DNA of 61,681 nt from an uncultured Pelagibacteraceae bacterium (GCA_902626185.1 CACOEA010000003.1:1-61681); one strand, 5' to 3'; shown: positions 16,998 to 25,947, counted from the stretch's first letter. Notes: a model not told the origin generated them from the letters alone. Translations and numbers: made by a program.

Positions 16998-17978
16998 TTA
17001 TTTTATTCCTTTTAAAATTTTAAGATCATTTTCTACCATATCTACTATCAAAGAATTAAAATCAAATTTTCTTTTCCATCCTAATTTTTTTTGCATTTTA
17101 GTTGGATTGGCTATTCTTGCTTTGCTATCTTTCTTTCTTAATAATTTTTTATCAATCTTTAAATATTTTTTATAATCTAATTTGACGTGCGCAAAAGCTT
17201 TTTTAACAAAAGTCTCAACACTATTCAATTGACCTGATCCAATTATATAATCTGAGCTGACTTTTTGTTGATTTATAAGCCACATAGCATCTACATAATC
17301 TTTAGCATGTCCCCAATCTCTTTTTGATTTAATATTACCCAAGTGAAGTTTTTTTTGAAGACCGAGTTTAATTCTTGCCACTGACTTAGATATTTTTCTT
17401 AAAACAAACTTTTCATCTTTTCTGGGAGACTCGTGATTAAATAAAATTCCAGTTGAAGCATTAAAATTGAGATTATCTCTGTAATTTTTTATTAAATAAT
17501 GACTAGCAACTTTTGCAATTCCATATGCAGATTTAGGATTAAAATTTGTATTTTCATCAATTTTTCTTTTAATATCCTTACTATACATTTCTGAAGAACC
17601 AGCAAAAAAAAACTTTGCTTTTTTATTAGCCTTATAAACTGAAGATAAAATTTTATGAGTATAATTTAAATTAATGTCAAAAGTATAAAATTCATTATCA
17701 AACGAGTATCCGTCATAAGCCTGAGCAGCTAAATGATAAAATTCATTTGGTCTAATTTTTTTTATTAACCTGCTAATTGTTTTTAAGTCTGAAGTATCAA
17801 TTTTATGTAATTTGATCTTATTTAAAATTTTGTTTATTCTCCACAAGTTCTTTTTATTTCCGGCTTTTTTTCCTTTCCTTAAAAAGCCATGTACAACATA
17901 TTTTTTTTTAATCAGTAGTTCAGCTAAATAAGAACCATCTTGACCAGTGATTCCTGTAATAATAGCAATTTTTGACAT
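16998..17978 (-). CDS. Gmd-like sugar-nucleotide dehydratase/reductase (SDR)
   Basis: The 326-residue extended SDR is a clear paralogue of Gmd: ITGITGQDGSYLAELL N-terminus, SSEMYSK at the catalytic T-S-E position with Ser for Thr, YGIAK Tyr/Lys pair, FNHESPRKDEKFVLRKI and KRDWGHAKDYVDAMW. It is about 20 residues shorter than the neighbouring Gmd and has a much more lysine-rich C-terminal part. It may be a second dehydratase or may have changed to a reductase (RMD-like) acting after the ColD-like enzyme. It directly precedes that gene (stop and start adjacent) as first gene of the minus-strand operon. Confidence 0.8.
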   Translation of the reverse strand: MSKIAIITGITGQDGSYLAELLIKKKYVVHGFLRKGKKAGNKKNLWRINKILNKIKLHKIDTSDLKTISRLIKKIRPNEFYHLAAQAYDGYSFDNEFYTFDINLNYTHKILSSVYKANKKAKFFFAGSSEMYSKDIKRKIDENTNFNPKSAYGIAKVASHYLIKNYRDNLNFNASTGILFNHESPRKDEKFVLRKISKSVARIKLGLQKKLHLGNIKSKRDWGHAKDYVDAMWLINQQKVSSDYIIGSGQLNSVETFVKKAFAHVKLDYKKYLKIDKKLLRKKDSKARIANPTKMQKKLGWKRKFDFNSLIVDMVENDLKILKGIK

Positions 17979-18023
17979 ACTTGTTTATATCTTATAGAGA
18001 TTTAATATCATAACATTAAAAAA

Positions 18024-19325
18024 ATGCAGACCAAGAATGAAAATATTTCTTATCTTAAAAAATGCAAGATTTGTGGAAATATTAATCTTAAAAATGTGCT
18101 TTTTATAAATGAGCAATATATTTCTGCTACTTTTGTAAAATCAAATCAAAACAACGAGCTAACTAAAATTAAGACTCCTTTGACTTTAGCTTTATGTGCA
18201 GAAAATGAAAAAAAGGATAATTGTGGTTTGTTGCAACTTTTGGAAATCACAGAAGCCGATCTCTTGTACAGACAATATTTTTATAGATCAGCAACTAGTG
18301 ATACTATGAGGAAAGATTTAAAAGAAGTTGTTGAAAGTGTAAAAAATATAGTAAATCTTAAATCAAAGGATATTGTAGTAGATATAGGTGCTAATGATTG
18401 CACCTTACTTAATTTTTATCCAAACAGCTTAAGGTTAGTAGGTTTCGAACCTGCTCAAAATATTAAATTTATTGACGAGAACAAAAATATTAAAATATTT
18501 CCAACTTATTTTAATGCAAAAGATTTTAAAAATAATTTTGAAGAAAAAGCAAAAATTATAACTTCTTGTGCAATGTTTTATGATTTAGCTGAACCAAAAA
18601 AGTTTGTAGAGGATATAGATCAAATTTTACATAAAGACGGTGTTTGGTGTGTTCAAATAAGTTATTTAACTTCAATGTTAAAATATAATAATTTCTATGA
18701 TATTTGCCACGAACATTTATCCTACTACTCAATTGATACATTTAAAGCAGTTTTAAACGGGTTTAATCTTAAATTATTTTTTGCAGAAACAAATGCAGTA
18801 AATGGAGGGAGCATACGACTTTTTGTTTGTAGAAAAGATGTTAATATTTATGACAAAGAGGAATTTAGTTCCGCGTTGGGTAAATTAATTAATGAAGAAC
18901 AAAGTTATAATCTTAAAGATCATAAAACTTATAAAAATTTTCAAAATAAAATTGATAATATTAAGGAAAAAACAAATTTATTCGTAGATAATATTTTAAA
19001 ATCTAATAATAAGATTTTTGCTTTAGGCGCGAGCACTAAAGGAAATATTTTACTGCAACACTTTGGTTTAGATAAATCAAAAATACCATTTATTAGCGAA
19101 AGAAATCCTGAAAAAGTAGGATTGAGATGTTTAGGATCTGATATTGAATTAATATCTGAAGAAAATGCTCGATCAAAAAATCCTAAAGCATTTTTAGTGT
19201 TACCATGGAATTTTAAAGACGAAATAGTTAAAAGAGAAAAAGAATATTTAAATAATGGAGGAACACTTATGTTTCCTATGCCATATCCGCATATAATAGA
19301 TAAAAATGGTGAAAAGAAGCTTTAA
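18024..19325 (+). CDS. Sugar C-methyltransferase-like protein (zinc-binding, SAM-dependent)
   Basis: This 433-residue protein has the three-part layout of TylC3/NovU-like nucleotide-sugar C-methyltransferases. An N-terminal zinc lobe has CKICGN near residues 13-18 and further cysteines (ALCAENEKKDNCGLLQL). The central Rossmann SAM domain has VDIGANDCTLL near 118. The C-terminal domain contains FALGASTKGNILLQHFG near 333. It probably methylates a keto-sugar nucleotide, perhaps the product of the ColD-like branch, but the sugar is unknown. It is divergent from the Gmd-like gene with only 45 bases between, so the promoters must face each other there. Confidence 0.8.
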   Translation: MQTKNENISYLKKCKICGNINLKNVLFINEQYISATFVKSNQNNELTKIKTPLTLALCAENEKKDNCGLLQLLEITEADLLYRQYFYRSATSDTMRKDLKEVVESVKNIVNLKSKDIVVDIGANDCTLLNFYPNSLRLVGFEPAQNIKFIDENKNIKIFPTYFNAKDFKNNFEEKAKIITSCAMFYDLAEPKKFVEDIDQILHKDGVWCVQISYLTSMLKYNNFYDICHEHLSYYSIDTFKAVLNGFNLKLFFAETNAVNGGSIRLFVCRKDVNIYDKEEFSSALGKLINEEQSYNLKDHKTYKNFQNKIDNIKEKTNLFVDNILKSNNKIFALGASTKGNILLQHFGLDKSKIPFISERNPEKVGLRCLGSDIELISEENARSKNPKAFLVLPWNFKDEIVKREKEYLNNGGTLMFPMPYPHIIDKNGEKKL

Positions 19326-19331
19326 GTAAAT

Positions 19332-20234
19332 ATGTTTTTTAAGAATTTATGGCTCAAATTAACAGACTCTAACGAGCTTAGAGCGCAAAAATTTCTCAAA
19401 ATAAGAGAAAAAGCGAAGAGAGAATATGAGACAAAATTTTCAAAAGAAATAGAGGAAATTCACAAAAAAATTAATAACCAGAAAAAATTAAATTTTTTAC
19501 ATTCCGGACATGCTGCTGATATTGTTAATCTTTTACCAGTAATTAAAGAATTGTCTTTAGAACACGAGTGCAACTTATTTATTAGATTAAATAGACCTTT
19601 AAAATTTTACTACAAACATCCAGCTGATGGAGTTTTTATAAATGAAAAAATATTTTCTATGTTAAAACCTCTTTTAGAAAACCAGGATTATTTAAATCAA
19701 GTGGAGATTTATGACAATCAACCTATAGATATAAGATTAGATATGTATAGGGATATGCCAATTAATCAACTATTCGATAACATTACATACGCTACAATTA
19801 CCACAGGTGTTCGACCTAATTTTGATTTACCGTTCTTAAAAGCAGAAGATCATTCTCAACTAAATAATAAGATAATACTTCAAAGAACTTTTAGATATAG
19901 GAATGATTTTATAAATTATGAATTTTTAAATAATAAAAAAGATTTATTTTTTGTAGGCACAAAAGATGAATTTTTAGACATGAAGAAAGAAGTCAAGAAT
20001 TTAAACTTTTATGATTGTAAGGATTTTTTGGATATGGCTAGTATAATAAAATCTTCCAAACTTGTTGTTGCAAATTCGTCAATTGCTTTCCCTATAGCAG
20101 AAGGATTAAATAAACCTAGATTGCTAGAGGCATGTCCATATTTTCCTGCTGCTCAACCACATGGACAAAATGCTTATGGTTTTTATTTTCAACCTCATTT
20201 TGAAAGCTTGTTCAATAAATTGATGAAATTATAA
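19332..20234 (+). CDS. GT-B fold protein, possibly heptosyltransferase-like glycosyltransferase
   Basis: The 300-residue protein has a basic, helical N-terminus and then LNFLHSGHAADIVNLLPVIKEL near residue 55 (the SGHAADI stretch is where heptosyltransferases have GDxxxxxPxL). The C-terminal half has DFLDMASIIKSSKLVVANSS near residues 232-251, matching the GT9 pattern of a stretch that ends in a nucleotide-sugar-binding loop followed by a PIAEGLNKPRL helix. I am confident it is a GT-B-like glycan protein but not of the donor or whether it is active. It starts six bases after the methyltransferase stop. Confidence 0.55.
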   Translation: MFFKNLWLKLTDSNELRAQKFLKIREKAKREYETKFSKEIEEIHKKINNQKKLNFLHSGHAADIVNLLPVIKELSLEHECNLFIRLNRPLKFYYKHPADGVFINEKIFSMLKPLLENQDYLNQVEIYDNQPIDIRLDMYRDMPINQLFDNITYATITTGVRPNFDLPFLKAEDHSQLNNKIILQRTFRYRNDFINYEFLNNKKDLFFVGTKDEFLDMKKEVKNLNFYDCKDFLDMASIIKSSKLVVANSSIAFPIAEGLNKPRLLEACPYFPAAQPHGQNAYGFYFQPHFESLFNKLMKL

Positions 20235-20250
20235 TAAGATAATTAGCTAA

Positions 20251-21348
20251 ATGTTTAAAAAGAAATATTTTACAAATTTTTATAAGTTGATGGTTTATAA
20301 GATATTCAAAATTTTATATGGAGAAATTAATTCAGTATCGAACGCTAATAAAGAGCCTGGTATAGACAAGAAAGAAGTAAGTATAGAAAAAAGTGAATAC
20401 CAAGTTTTTTTTTGTAAAAACTCAATTTTATACACAGACAGAATACACGACACAGCCATAATTAAGGACAATAAGATTATAGAAGGTCCTTCATTTCAAT
20501 TACGTGAAAATATCTATGAAAAATGTGAAAAAAGTTTCGTTTTAAAAAATGGAACACCAAAAATAAGAAAAAATTTAAAAGGGACGACTTTTTCTTTATT
20601 AACGGGTGGAGGGGGAAATTCAAATTACTGGCACTGGTTATTAGATGTGCTTCCAAGATTACAGATCTTAAAAAAGACAAATAAGCTAAAAGAAATTAAT
20701 CATTATTTATTTCCAAGTCTTGAAAAAAAATTTCAAAATGAAACATTAGATTTATTAAGCATTCCTAAAGAAAAAAGATTATCTAGCAAGAATTTTAGGC
20801 ATTTTAAGTCAGAACAAATTATAGCTACAACTCATCCATACACGTTTTTAAATGACCCACTAGTTGACTCACTAAGAATTCCGACTTGGATATTTGATTT
20901 TTTGAGAAATGCATTTTTAAATTCAAAATATTTTAATAATTCAAAAAATAAATCTTACCCCTCTAAAATATTTATCAATCGTAAAGATGGAACCGGATGG
21001 AGATTCATTATTAATGAAAATGAGGTTGAAAAATTTTTAATCTCAGAAGGGTTTGAAAGTATAACGCTTAGTGAATATAGTTTTATCGATCAGGTGGAAA
21101 TGTTCAATCAAGCAAAGTCAATAGTTGGATTACATGGAGCCGGGTTCGCAAATTTAATATTTTGTAAACCCGAAACTAAAGTGTTAGAACTTAAGTCAAC
21201 TACAGCAGGTGATGCAATAAAAAATTTAGCAATAAATAATAAATTGATTTACAAAGATATTAGCTTAGTGCCAAAAACAATTAATTTTAACAATCAAGCT
21301 GGGGATATAGAAATAGATTTAAAAATACTTAATAAAACTTTAAATTAG
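20251..21348 (+). CDS. Glycosyltransferase family 61 protein (DUF563)
   Basis: The 365-residue protein matches GT61: GGGGNSNYWHWLLDVLPRLQ near residues 118-137 is the N-terminal signature, IFINRKDGTGWR lies near 238, and the late SIVGLHGAGFANLIFCKPE segment (about 289-307) with its HGAG motif is the family's core. It should transfer a sugar onto a surface glycan in the cytoplasm. It lies 16 bases after the preceding gene on the same strand, so 18024-21348 forms one run that probably continues into the DUF4956/CotH/VTC trio 49 bases downstream. Confidence 0.82.
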   Translation: MFKKKYFTNFYKLMVYKIFKILYGEINSVSNANKEPGIDKKEVSIEKSEYQVFFCKNSILYTDRIHDTAIIKDNKIIEGPSFQLRENIYEKCEKSFVLKNGTPKIRKNLKGTTFSLLTGGGGNSNYWHWLLDVLPRLQILKKTNKLKEINHYLFPSLEKKFQNETLDLLSIPKEKRLSSKNFRHFKSEQIIATTHPYTFLNDPLVDSLRIPTWIFDFLRNAFLNSKYFNNSKNKSYPSKIFINRKDGTGWRFIINENEVEKFLISEGFESITLSEYSFIDQVEMFNQAKSIVGLHGAGFANLIFCKPETKVLELKSTTAGDAIKNLAINNKLIYKDISLVPKTINFNNQAGDIEIDLKILNKTLN

Positions 21349-21396
21349 TTCAATAATGTTGTTATTTATTCAAAAAAAAGTATATAAGTTATAATC

Positions 21397-22014
21397 ATGG
21401 ATGAATTGCAACCAATAGTTTTGCTAATTGTAAGTGGTTTATTGTTAAGGTTTTCTTTAACATTAACAGGTCAAGCTTGGGCTAAATCTCATGCTCAAAC
21501 AGTTACTTTTATGGTGCTTCCAATCATAACTTATGTCATCACTAAAACTATTTCAGGAAATATTGCACTATCTTTAGGAATGATAGGAGCATTATCTATT
21601 GTAAGATTTAGGCATCCAGTGAAAAGTGCTCTAGAATTAGTCATGTACTTTAATTTAATTACGATAGGAATAGCAACAAGCGTACGAACCAAATGGGCAA
21701 TACAATTAGTTATATGCACTATATTAATAATATTTTTTGTTAAAATTCTGCAAAAGGTACTAAATAAATACGGCAAGTCTTTCTACAACATGTCATTCAA
21801 TGAAGGAAATACGAGCAACACATTAGAAGTGATTTCTATAAAGAAGATTGATTTCATTGAAGAAAGTGAAAATTTAGCAAATTCTTTAAATGACAATGAA
21901 AATAAACAATATACTTATAGATTACATTTCAATAACAAAGAGTCATTAGAAGAATTTAAGAAAAAGTTAGATAAAAATCAAAGTATCCAGAAAGTTAATG
22001 TAGTTTATAACTAA
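21397..22014 (+). CDS. DUF4956 membrane protein
   Basis: The 205-residue protein has four hydrophobic segments in its first 125 residues and the DUF4956 hallmark LGMIGALSIVRFRHPVKSAL near residues 60-79, which carries conserved Arg and His residues at a membrane boundary. The C-terminal 80 residues are a soluble alpha/beta domain (YTYRLHFNNKESLEEFKKKL) resembling an ACT-like or ferredoxin-like fold. DUF4956 proteins are commonly encoded next to VTC-domain and CotH proteins, exactly as here. The function is unknown; a membrane partner of the VTC domain is the simplest guess. The next gene starts six bases after its stop. Confidence 0.88.
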   Translation: MDELQPIVLLIVSGLLLRFSLTLTGQAWAKSHAQTVTFMVLPIITYVITKTISGNIALSLGMIGALSIVRFRHPVKSALELVMYFNLITIGIATSVRTKWAIQLVICTILIIFFVKILQKVLNKYGKSFYNMSFNEGNTSNTLEVISIKKIDFIEESENLANSLNDNENKQYTYRLHFNNKESLEEFKKKLDKNQSIQKVNVVYN

Positions 22015-22019
22015 TTTTT

Positions 22020-24389
22020 ATGAAAAAAATTATATTTTTTTCCTTTTTTTTCATATTATCTATAAATGCTTCAATAGCAGCTGAAAACAAACCTTTATAC
22101 AAATCCACAGGTTGTAGTAATGTAATTTCAGAAAATTATTTTTTAAATGCAGACAAAATTAAAATAAAAAAGATAGAGATTGATATCAATAACTACAAAA
22201 GTTGGACGGTAAATAATATAAAAATTTTAACGACAAGATCAAGGTTTATTCCCAACGAACTTAAAAGAAATTTTAACGGAGATGTAAAAATTACGTATGA
22301 GGATAACACAATTTGTTTTTTAAAAGCTCGAGTCCGTCATAGTGGAGATGCGAAAGATCATATAGCTTTTAAGGGAAATTCAGTTATCCAAAGTCTAGAT
22401 GTTAAACTTATTAATGGAAACATAAGAGGTATAACTAGGTTTAAACTTTTTAAACCAGACGTGAGAGGTAATTTAGACGATGTAATTATACTTACAAAAA
22501 TATTAAGAGAATTAAATTATCTAGCTCCAAGATCAATTAAAGTACAAGCTAGAGTAAATCAAACCGAGTCTGTAATGTTGTTTCAAGAAAAAGCAGCAAA
22601 AGAATTAATAGAATTCAACAACAGGAGAGAGGGGCCTATACTAGAGGGTGACCAAAAATTTTTTTTCAAAGTTGTAGAAGATATTCCAGACAATCAACTG
22701 AGCAATAGGTCTGTTGGGTTACCTCAATTAAGAAATAAAAGTAGCAAAGTTATGTTATCAAAATTAACAAACGCAAACTTTATAAATCGTGGTGAAATAC
22801 ATAAAATGATGTCTCTCGATGCACTTAACAATCTTAATTTAGTTTATCTTTATTGGTCAAATAGATTTCAAGATGAAAAAAATAATTTTTTCTTTTTTGA
22901 CTATGATTTGGATAATGTTTTATTATCATTATTTGATAAAGATAAAACAGCTGAATTAGATGTTTATAATTTGCTTTTACAAGCAACGAATAGCCATCAT
23001 GCCTTAAGCGCCACAAATAGAAAGTTTTATTGGAACTCCATAGAAAAATATTTTGAACCTATTTTATATGATGCTAACACAAATATAAATTTGGATTTTT
23101 CTACTACTACAACAAAATTAGTTCGTTTTCCAATTTCAAATCATTTTATGAATTCTTTTGAAATCTTGAAAATGAAACTTAATAATATTGATTTAAATAA
23201 ATTAAACAACGAAATTAATAATTCTGGGCTTAATTTGTCTCAAGAGGAGTTAAAAAAAAAGATAACAAAAATTATTCAAAATCTAAGCAGTATTAAAAAA
23301 GATTACAACAAATCCTCAGAAGGTGAAATTGTTGAGCATAATAACTTTAAACCTATAGATAACATATTAAATAAATTTTTTAAAAATTTAAACGAGATTG
23401 ATCCAAATGTATATCTAATACAGCATAGTGATGAAAAGTTACTTAAATGTGAAATTTATTTAGAGAATTGTAAATTTTATAATATTTTAGGCAGAGATTT
23501 TGTGGACTTACTCGAAGGTGAACTTAAAATAGATAACGTAAATTATCAGTATATTGGAAAAGATATTGATCTTAATTTTTTAAATTCAAAAAATAAAGAA
23601 AACGTTATAAATTATAAAGATACTAAAATTTTCTATGAAAATGGCATAAGTGTCGATATTGACGAAGCGAATAATTTAATAAAAATTGATCAGCAAAAAA
23701 TTGGATCAAGAGTTTATATCTCTGATGGCAAACTAGAAAATATTTCAATAGTTTTTAATGGAATTAAACCACCTTCAGATGAAAATTCTAACACTTACAT
23801 CCCCCCAAATTACCCTATCAATCAAAGGGGGCTAACTGGATGTATTTCATTTGTAAATATTTATTTTGATTATGTTGATTTAACAGCTAATAACTCTAAT
23901 TGCGAAGATGCGATAAACCTAGTTAATACAGCAGGAAAAATTAATACAATTTCTATTCAAAATTCATTTAGTGACGCTCTTGATGCAGATTTTTCTGAAT
24001 TAAAAATAAATAATTTAAATATTTCTTCAGCAATTAACGATTGTACTGATTTTTCTGCTGGAGAATACGATCTTGTTAATCTTGATCTAAATAATTGTGG
24101 AGATAAAGGGATTTCAATAGGAGAAAAATCTAAGGTAAAAATAAAAAATATAACTGTAAATAAAGCAGATATAGGAGTAGCGACAAAAGATAGTTCAATC
24201 TTATCATTAAAGAATGCCACTTTAGAAAATTTAAGGACATGTGTTTCAGCTTATAATAAAAAACAAGAATTTAATGGAGGATTTGTTAAAATTGAGAATC
24301 TTATTTGCAAAAAATTTACAAAAAAGTTTGAAATTGATAAGATGTCAAAAATTATAATAGATAAGAGTATTTTAACCAGTAAAAAATAA
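22020..24389 (+). CDS. Secreted CotH-like kinase-fold protein with C-terminal beta-helix repeats
   Basis: The 789-residue protein has a signal peptide (to about residue 20, ASIAAE). Residues about 60-420 resemble CotH-family atypical kinases: an RHSGD stretch near 103-107, NIRGITRFKLFKPDVRG, a His-rich HHALSATNRKFYW near 324, and EPILYDANTNIN near 346 where the YD would bind metal. The C-terminal part, from about residue 560, consists of short Asn/Ile/Ser-rich rungs (such as INNLNISSAINDC and VKIKNITVNKADI) typical of a right-handed parallel beta-helix. It should act in the periplasm or on the cell surface, perhaps phosphorylating a glycan or protein. The VTC-domain gene begins directly after its stop. 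Confidence 0.75.
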   Translation: MKKIIFFSFFFILSINASIAAENKPLYKSTGCSNVISENYFLNADKIKIKKIEIDINNYKSWTVNNIKILTTRSRFIPNELKRNFNGDVKITYEDNTICFLKARVRHSGDAKDHIAFKGNSVIQSLDVKLINGNIRGITRFKLFKPDVRGNLDDVIILTKILRELNYLAPRSIKVQARVNQTESVMLFQEKAAKELIEFNNRREGPILEGDQKFFFKVVEDIPDNQLSNRSVGLPQLRNKSSKVMLSKLTNANFINRGEIHKMMSLDALNNLNLVYLYWSNRFQDEKNNFFFFDYDLDNVLLSLFDKDKTAELDVYNLLLQATNSHHALSATNRKFYWNSIEKYFEPILYDANTNINLDFSTTTTKLVRFPISNHFMNSFEILKMKLNNIDLNKLNNEINNSGLNLSQEELKKKITKIIQNLSSIKKDYNKSSEGEIVEHNNFKPIDNILNKFFKNLNEIDPNVYLIQHSDEKLLKCEIYLENCKFYNILGRDFVDLLEGELKIDNVNYQYIGKDIDLNFLNSKNKENVINYKDTKIFYENGISVDIDEANNLIKIDQQKIGSRVYISDGKLENISIVFNGIKPPSDENSNTYIPPNYPINQRGLTGCISFVNIYFDYVDLTANNSNCEDAINLVNTAGKINTISIQNSFSDALDADFSELKINNLNISSAINDCTDFSAGEYDLVNLDLNNCGDKGISIGEKSKVKIKNITVNKADIGVATKDSSILSLKNATLENLRTCVSAYNKKQEFNGGFVKIENLICKKFTKKFEIDKMSKIIIDKSILTSKK

Positions 24390-24986
24390 ATGAGTTTTAG
24401 AATTGAAGAAAAACTATTTGTTAGAAGAGAAAATTTAATTGATTTTAAAAAATTCTTAGAAAAAAAATCTGTAAAACAAATTTATCATCCAAGAATAATT
24501 AAAAGTCTTTATTTTGATAATATTAATTTAGATATGTACACAGACTCAAAAGAAGGTTTGACTCCAAGAAAAAAAATAAGAATCCGAACTTACCCTAAGG
24601 AAGAAGATAAAAAAATCTACTTAGAGGTTAAAAATTCTTCAGTTGAAGGAAGATTCAAAACAAGGGAAATTTTGGATAAAAACGAATTTAACCAAAAAAA
24701 AACTTCAGGCATTTTAGATAATCAATACGGTCTTTGTTTTCCTAAATTATATGTGAGTTACAAAAGAGAATATTCAATAATTAATGATGTGAGAATTTCA
24801 ATAGATAATGAGATAAAGTATCAAGACTATAAAACTAATATAACATTTACAGATGACAACATAATAGTAGAGCTAAAAACTTCAATTAATAAAAATTTAG
24901 ATGAGCTGGTGCATGATTTTCCATTTCAAAGAATCAGGTTTTCAAAATATTGTTTTGCAGTAGAAAAACTATATAATTTTAATTAA
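24390..24986 (+). CDS. VTC polyphosphate-polymerase-domain protein
   Basis: The 198-residue protein is a stand-alone VTC domain, a triphosphate tunnel metalloenzyme related to the catalytic domain of yeast Vtc4. Basic tunnel residues appear in order: R4 and K8 (RIEEKLF), R64 and R66 (KKIRIRTY), K81 after E79 (YLEVKN), R126 (YKREY), K163 after E161 (VELKTS) and K186 (RFSKYCF); E79 and E161 would bind metal. No transmembrane segment is present, so the membrane link may come from the DUF4956 protein. It could make polyphosphate or act on another phosphate polymer. It is the third gene of a tightly packed trio. Confidence 0.85.
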   Translation: MSFRIEEKLFVRRENLIDFKKFLEKKSVKQIYHPRIIKSLYFDNINLDMYTDSKEGLTPRKKIRIRTYPKEEDKKIYLEVKNSSVEGRFKTREILDKNEFNQKKTSGILDNQYGLCFPKLYVSYKREYSIINDVRISIDNEIKYQDYKTNITFTDDNIIVELKTSINKNLDELVHDFPFQRIRFSKYCFAVEKLYNFN

Positions 24987-25037
24987 TACTATTTCCATCT
25001 ACAATAAAAAGTAATATAAATCTATTCAATAACAAAT

Positions 25038-25114
25038 GGCGAGGTAGCTCAGTTGGTTAGAGCACAGGACTCATAAGCCTGGGGTCGGCGGTTCGAATCC
25101 GCCCCTCGCTACCA
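25038..25114 (+). tRNA. tRNA-Met (anticodon CAT, elongator type)
   Basis: A full 77-base cloverleaf including encoded CCA is visible. The acceptor stem GGCGAGG pairs with CCTCGCT (first pair G-T), the D arm is GCTC/GAGC, the anticodon loop CTCATAA is at about 25069-25075 with anticodon CAT, and the T arm is GGCGG TTCGAAT CCGCC. The anticodon stem CAGGA/GCCTG has an A-G mismatch at its loop-closing pair (31-39). The D-loop and overall sequence look like alphaproteobacterial elongator tRNA-Met; tRNA-Ile2 with modified C34 is the alternative. It divides the VTC trio from the next glycosyltransferase. Confidence 0.93.
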
Positions 25115-25125
25115 GAAAAAAATAT

Positions 25126-25947
25126 ATGACTAATCTATCAATGTATTGTTTGACATTGAAACCTGAGCATGAAAAAAAAATATCTGATTTAAAATATATA
25201 CCAGTTGGTTTAGGTAAAGAAAAATTCTCAAAAAATTTTTTAAGTGATAAATCAGGTGAAACTATATCAGAAAAAAATTCATATTACGGAGAGTATACTT
25301 TTCATTATTGGATTTGGAAAAATTACTTAAATAAGATTCAAACAGACTGGGTTGGATTTTGCCAATATAGAAAATTTTTTGTTAAGCAACTTGTCGATGA
25401 GAAAAACTTACTTTACAGCACGTTAAAAGAGGTAACTATAAAAGAGATTGATGAAAATTTTAGTAATTATGACTGCATTTTGGGTAAACAATTTTCAGTA
25501 GAAAATTATAAGTTGATTAAGATAATTAAAAATCACTTCATGAAATTTTTATTAAATCCCTCGATTTTATTATCTAAAAAAAAACGGACTATAAAATTTC
25601 ATTTTGATTTATTTCATGGAGATGGAAATCTAGATTTAGCAATAGATTTACTTGATCAAAAAAATAAACATGATTTTAAAGAATTTGTTTACACCAAAAC
25701 ATCTTTTAATCCACATAATATGTTTATTTGTAAGACTAAATATTTGGCGAAATATTATGAAACTGTATTCCCATGGTTAGAAAAATGTGAGAGCCTTTTT
25801 AAAGGCAAAAAATTAGAAGGTTATGGCATGCAGAGAATTTACGGATTTTTAGCGGAAAGATTTTTATCTTTTTGGTTTACAAAGAATTATAAGGTTAAAG
25901 AATTACCAATTATTGTCAAAGATCTCTCTGATTATAATCCTTTATAA
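25126..25947 (+). CDS. DUF4422 glycosyltransferase-like protein
   Basis: The 273-residue protein resembles DUF4422 capsular/LPS glycosyltransferases: an early GETISEKNSYYGEYTFHYWI segment (family: S-x-x-x-x-x-Y-W-x-W-K-N), then DWVGFCQYRKFF near residue 67 (family: VGLxHYRRYF), and a late FNPHNMFICK and LEGYGMQRIYGFLAERF stretch around 190-250. It lacks a signal peptide. It starts 12 bases after the tRNA and converges with rfbC, overlapping its end by 16 bases. The sugar donor is unknown. Confidence 0.72.
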   Translation: MTNLSMYCLTLKPEHEKKISDLKYIPVGLGKEKFSKNFLSDKSGETISEKNSYYGEYTFHYWIWKNYLNKIQTDWVGFCQYRKFFVKQLVDEKNLLYSTLKEVTIKEIDENFSNYDCILGKQFSVENYKLIKIIKNHFMKFLLNPSILLSKKKRTIKFHFDLFHGDGNLDLAIDLLDQKNKHDFKEFVYTKTSFNPHNMFICKTKYLAKYYETVFPWLEKCESLFKGKKLEGYGMQRIYGFLAERFLSFWFTKNYKVKELPIIVKDLSDYNPL

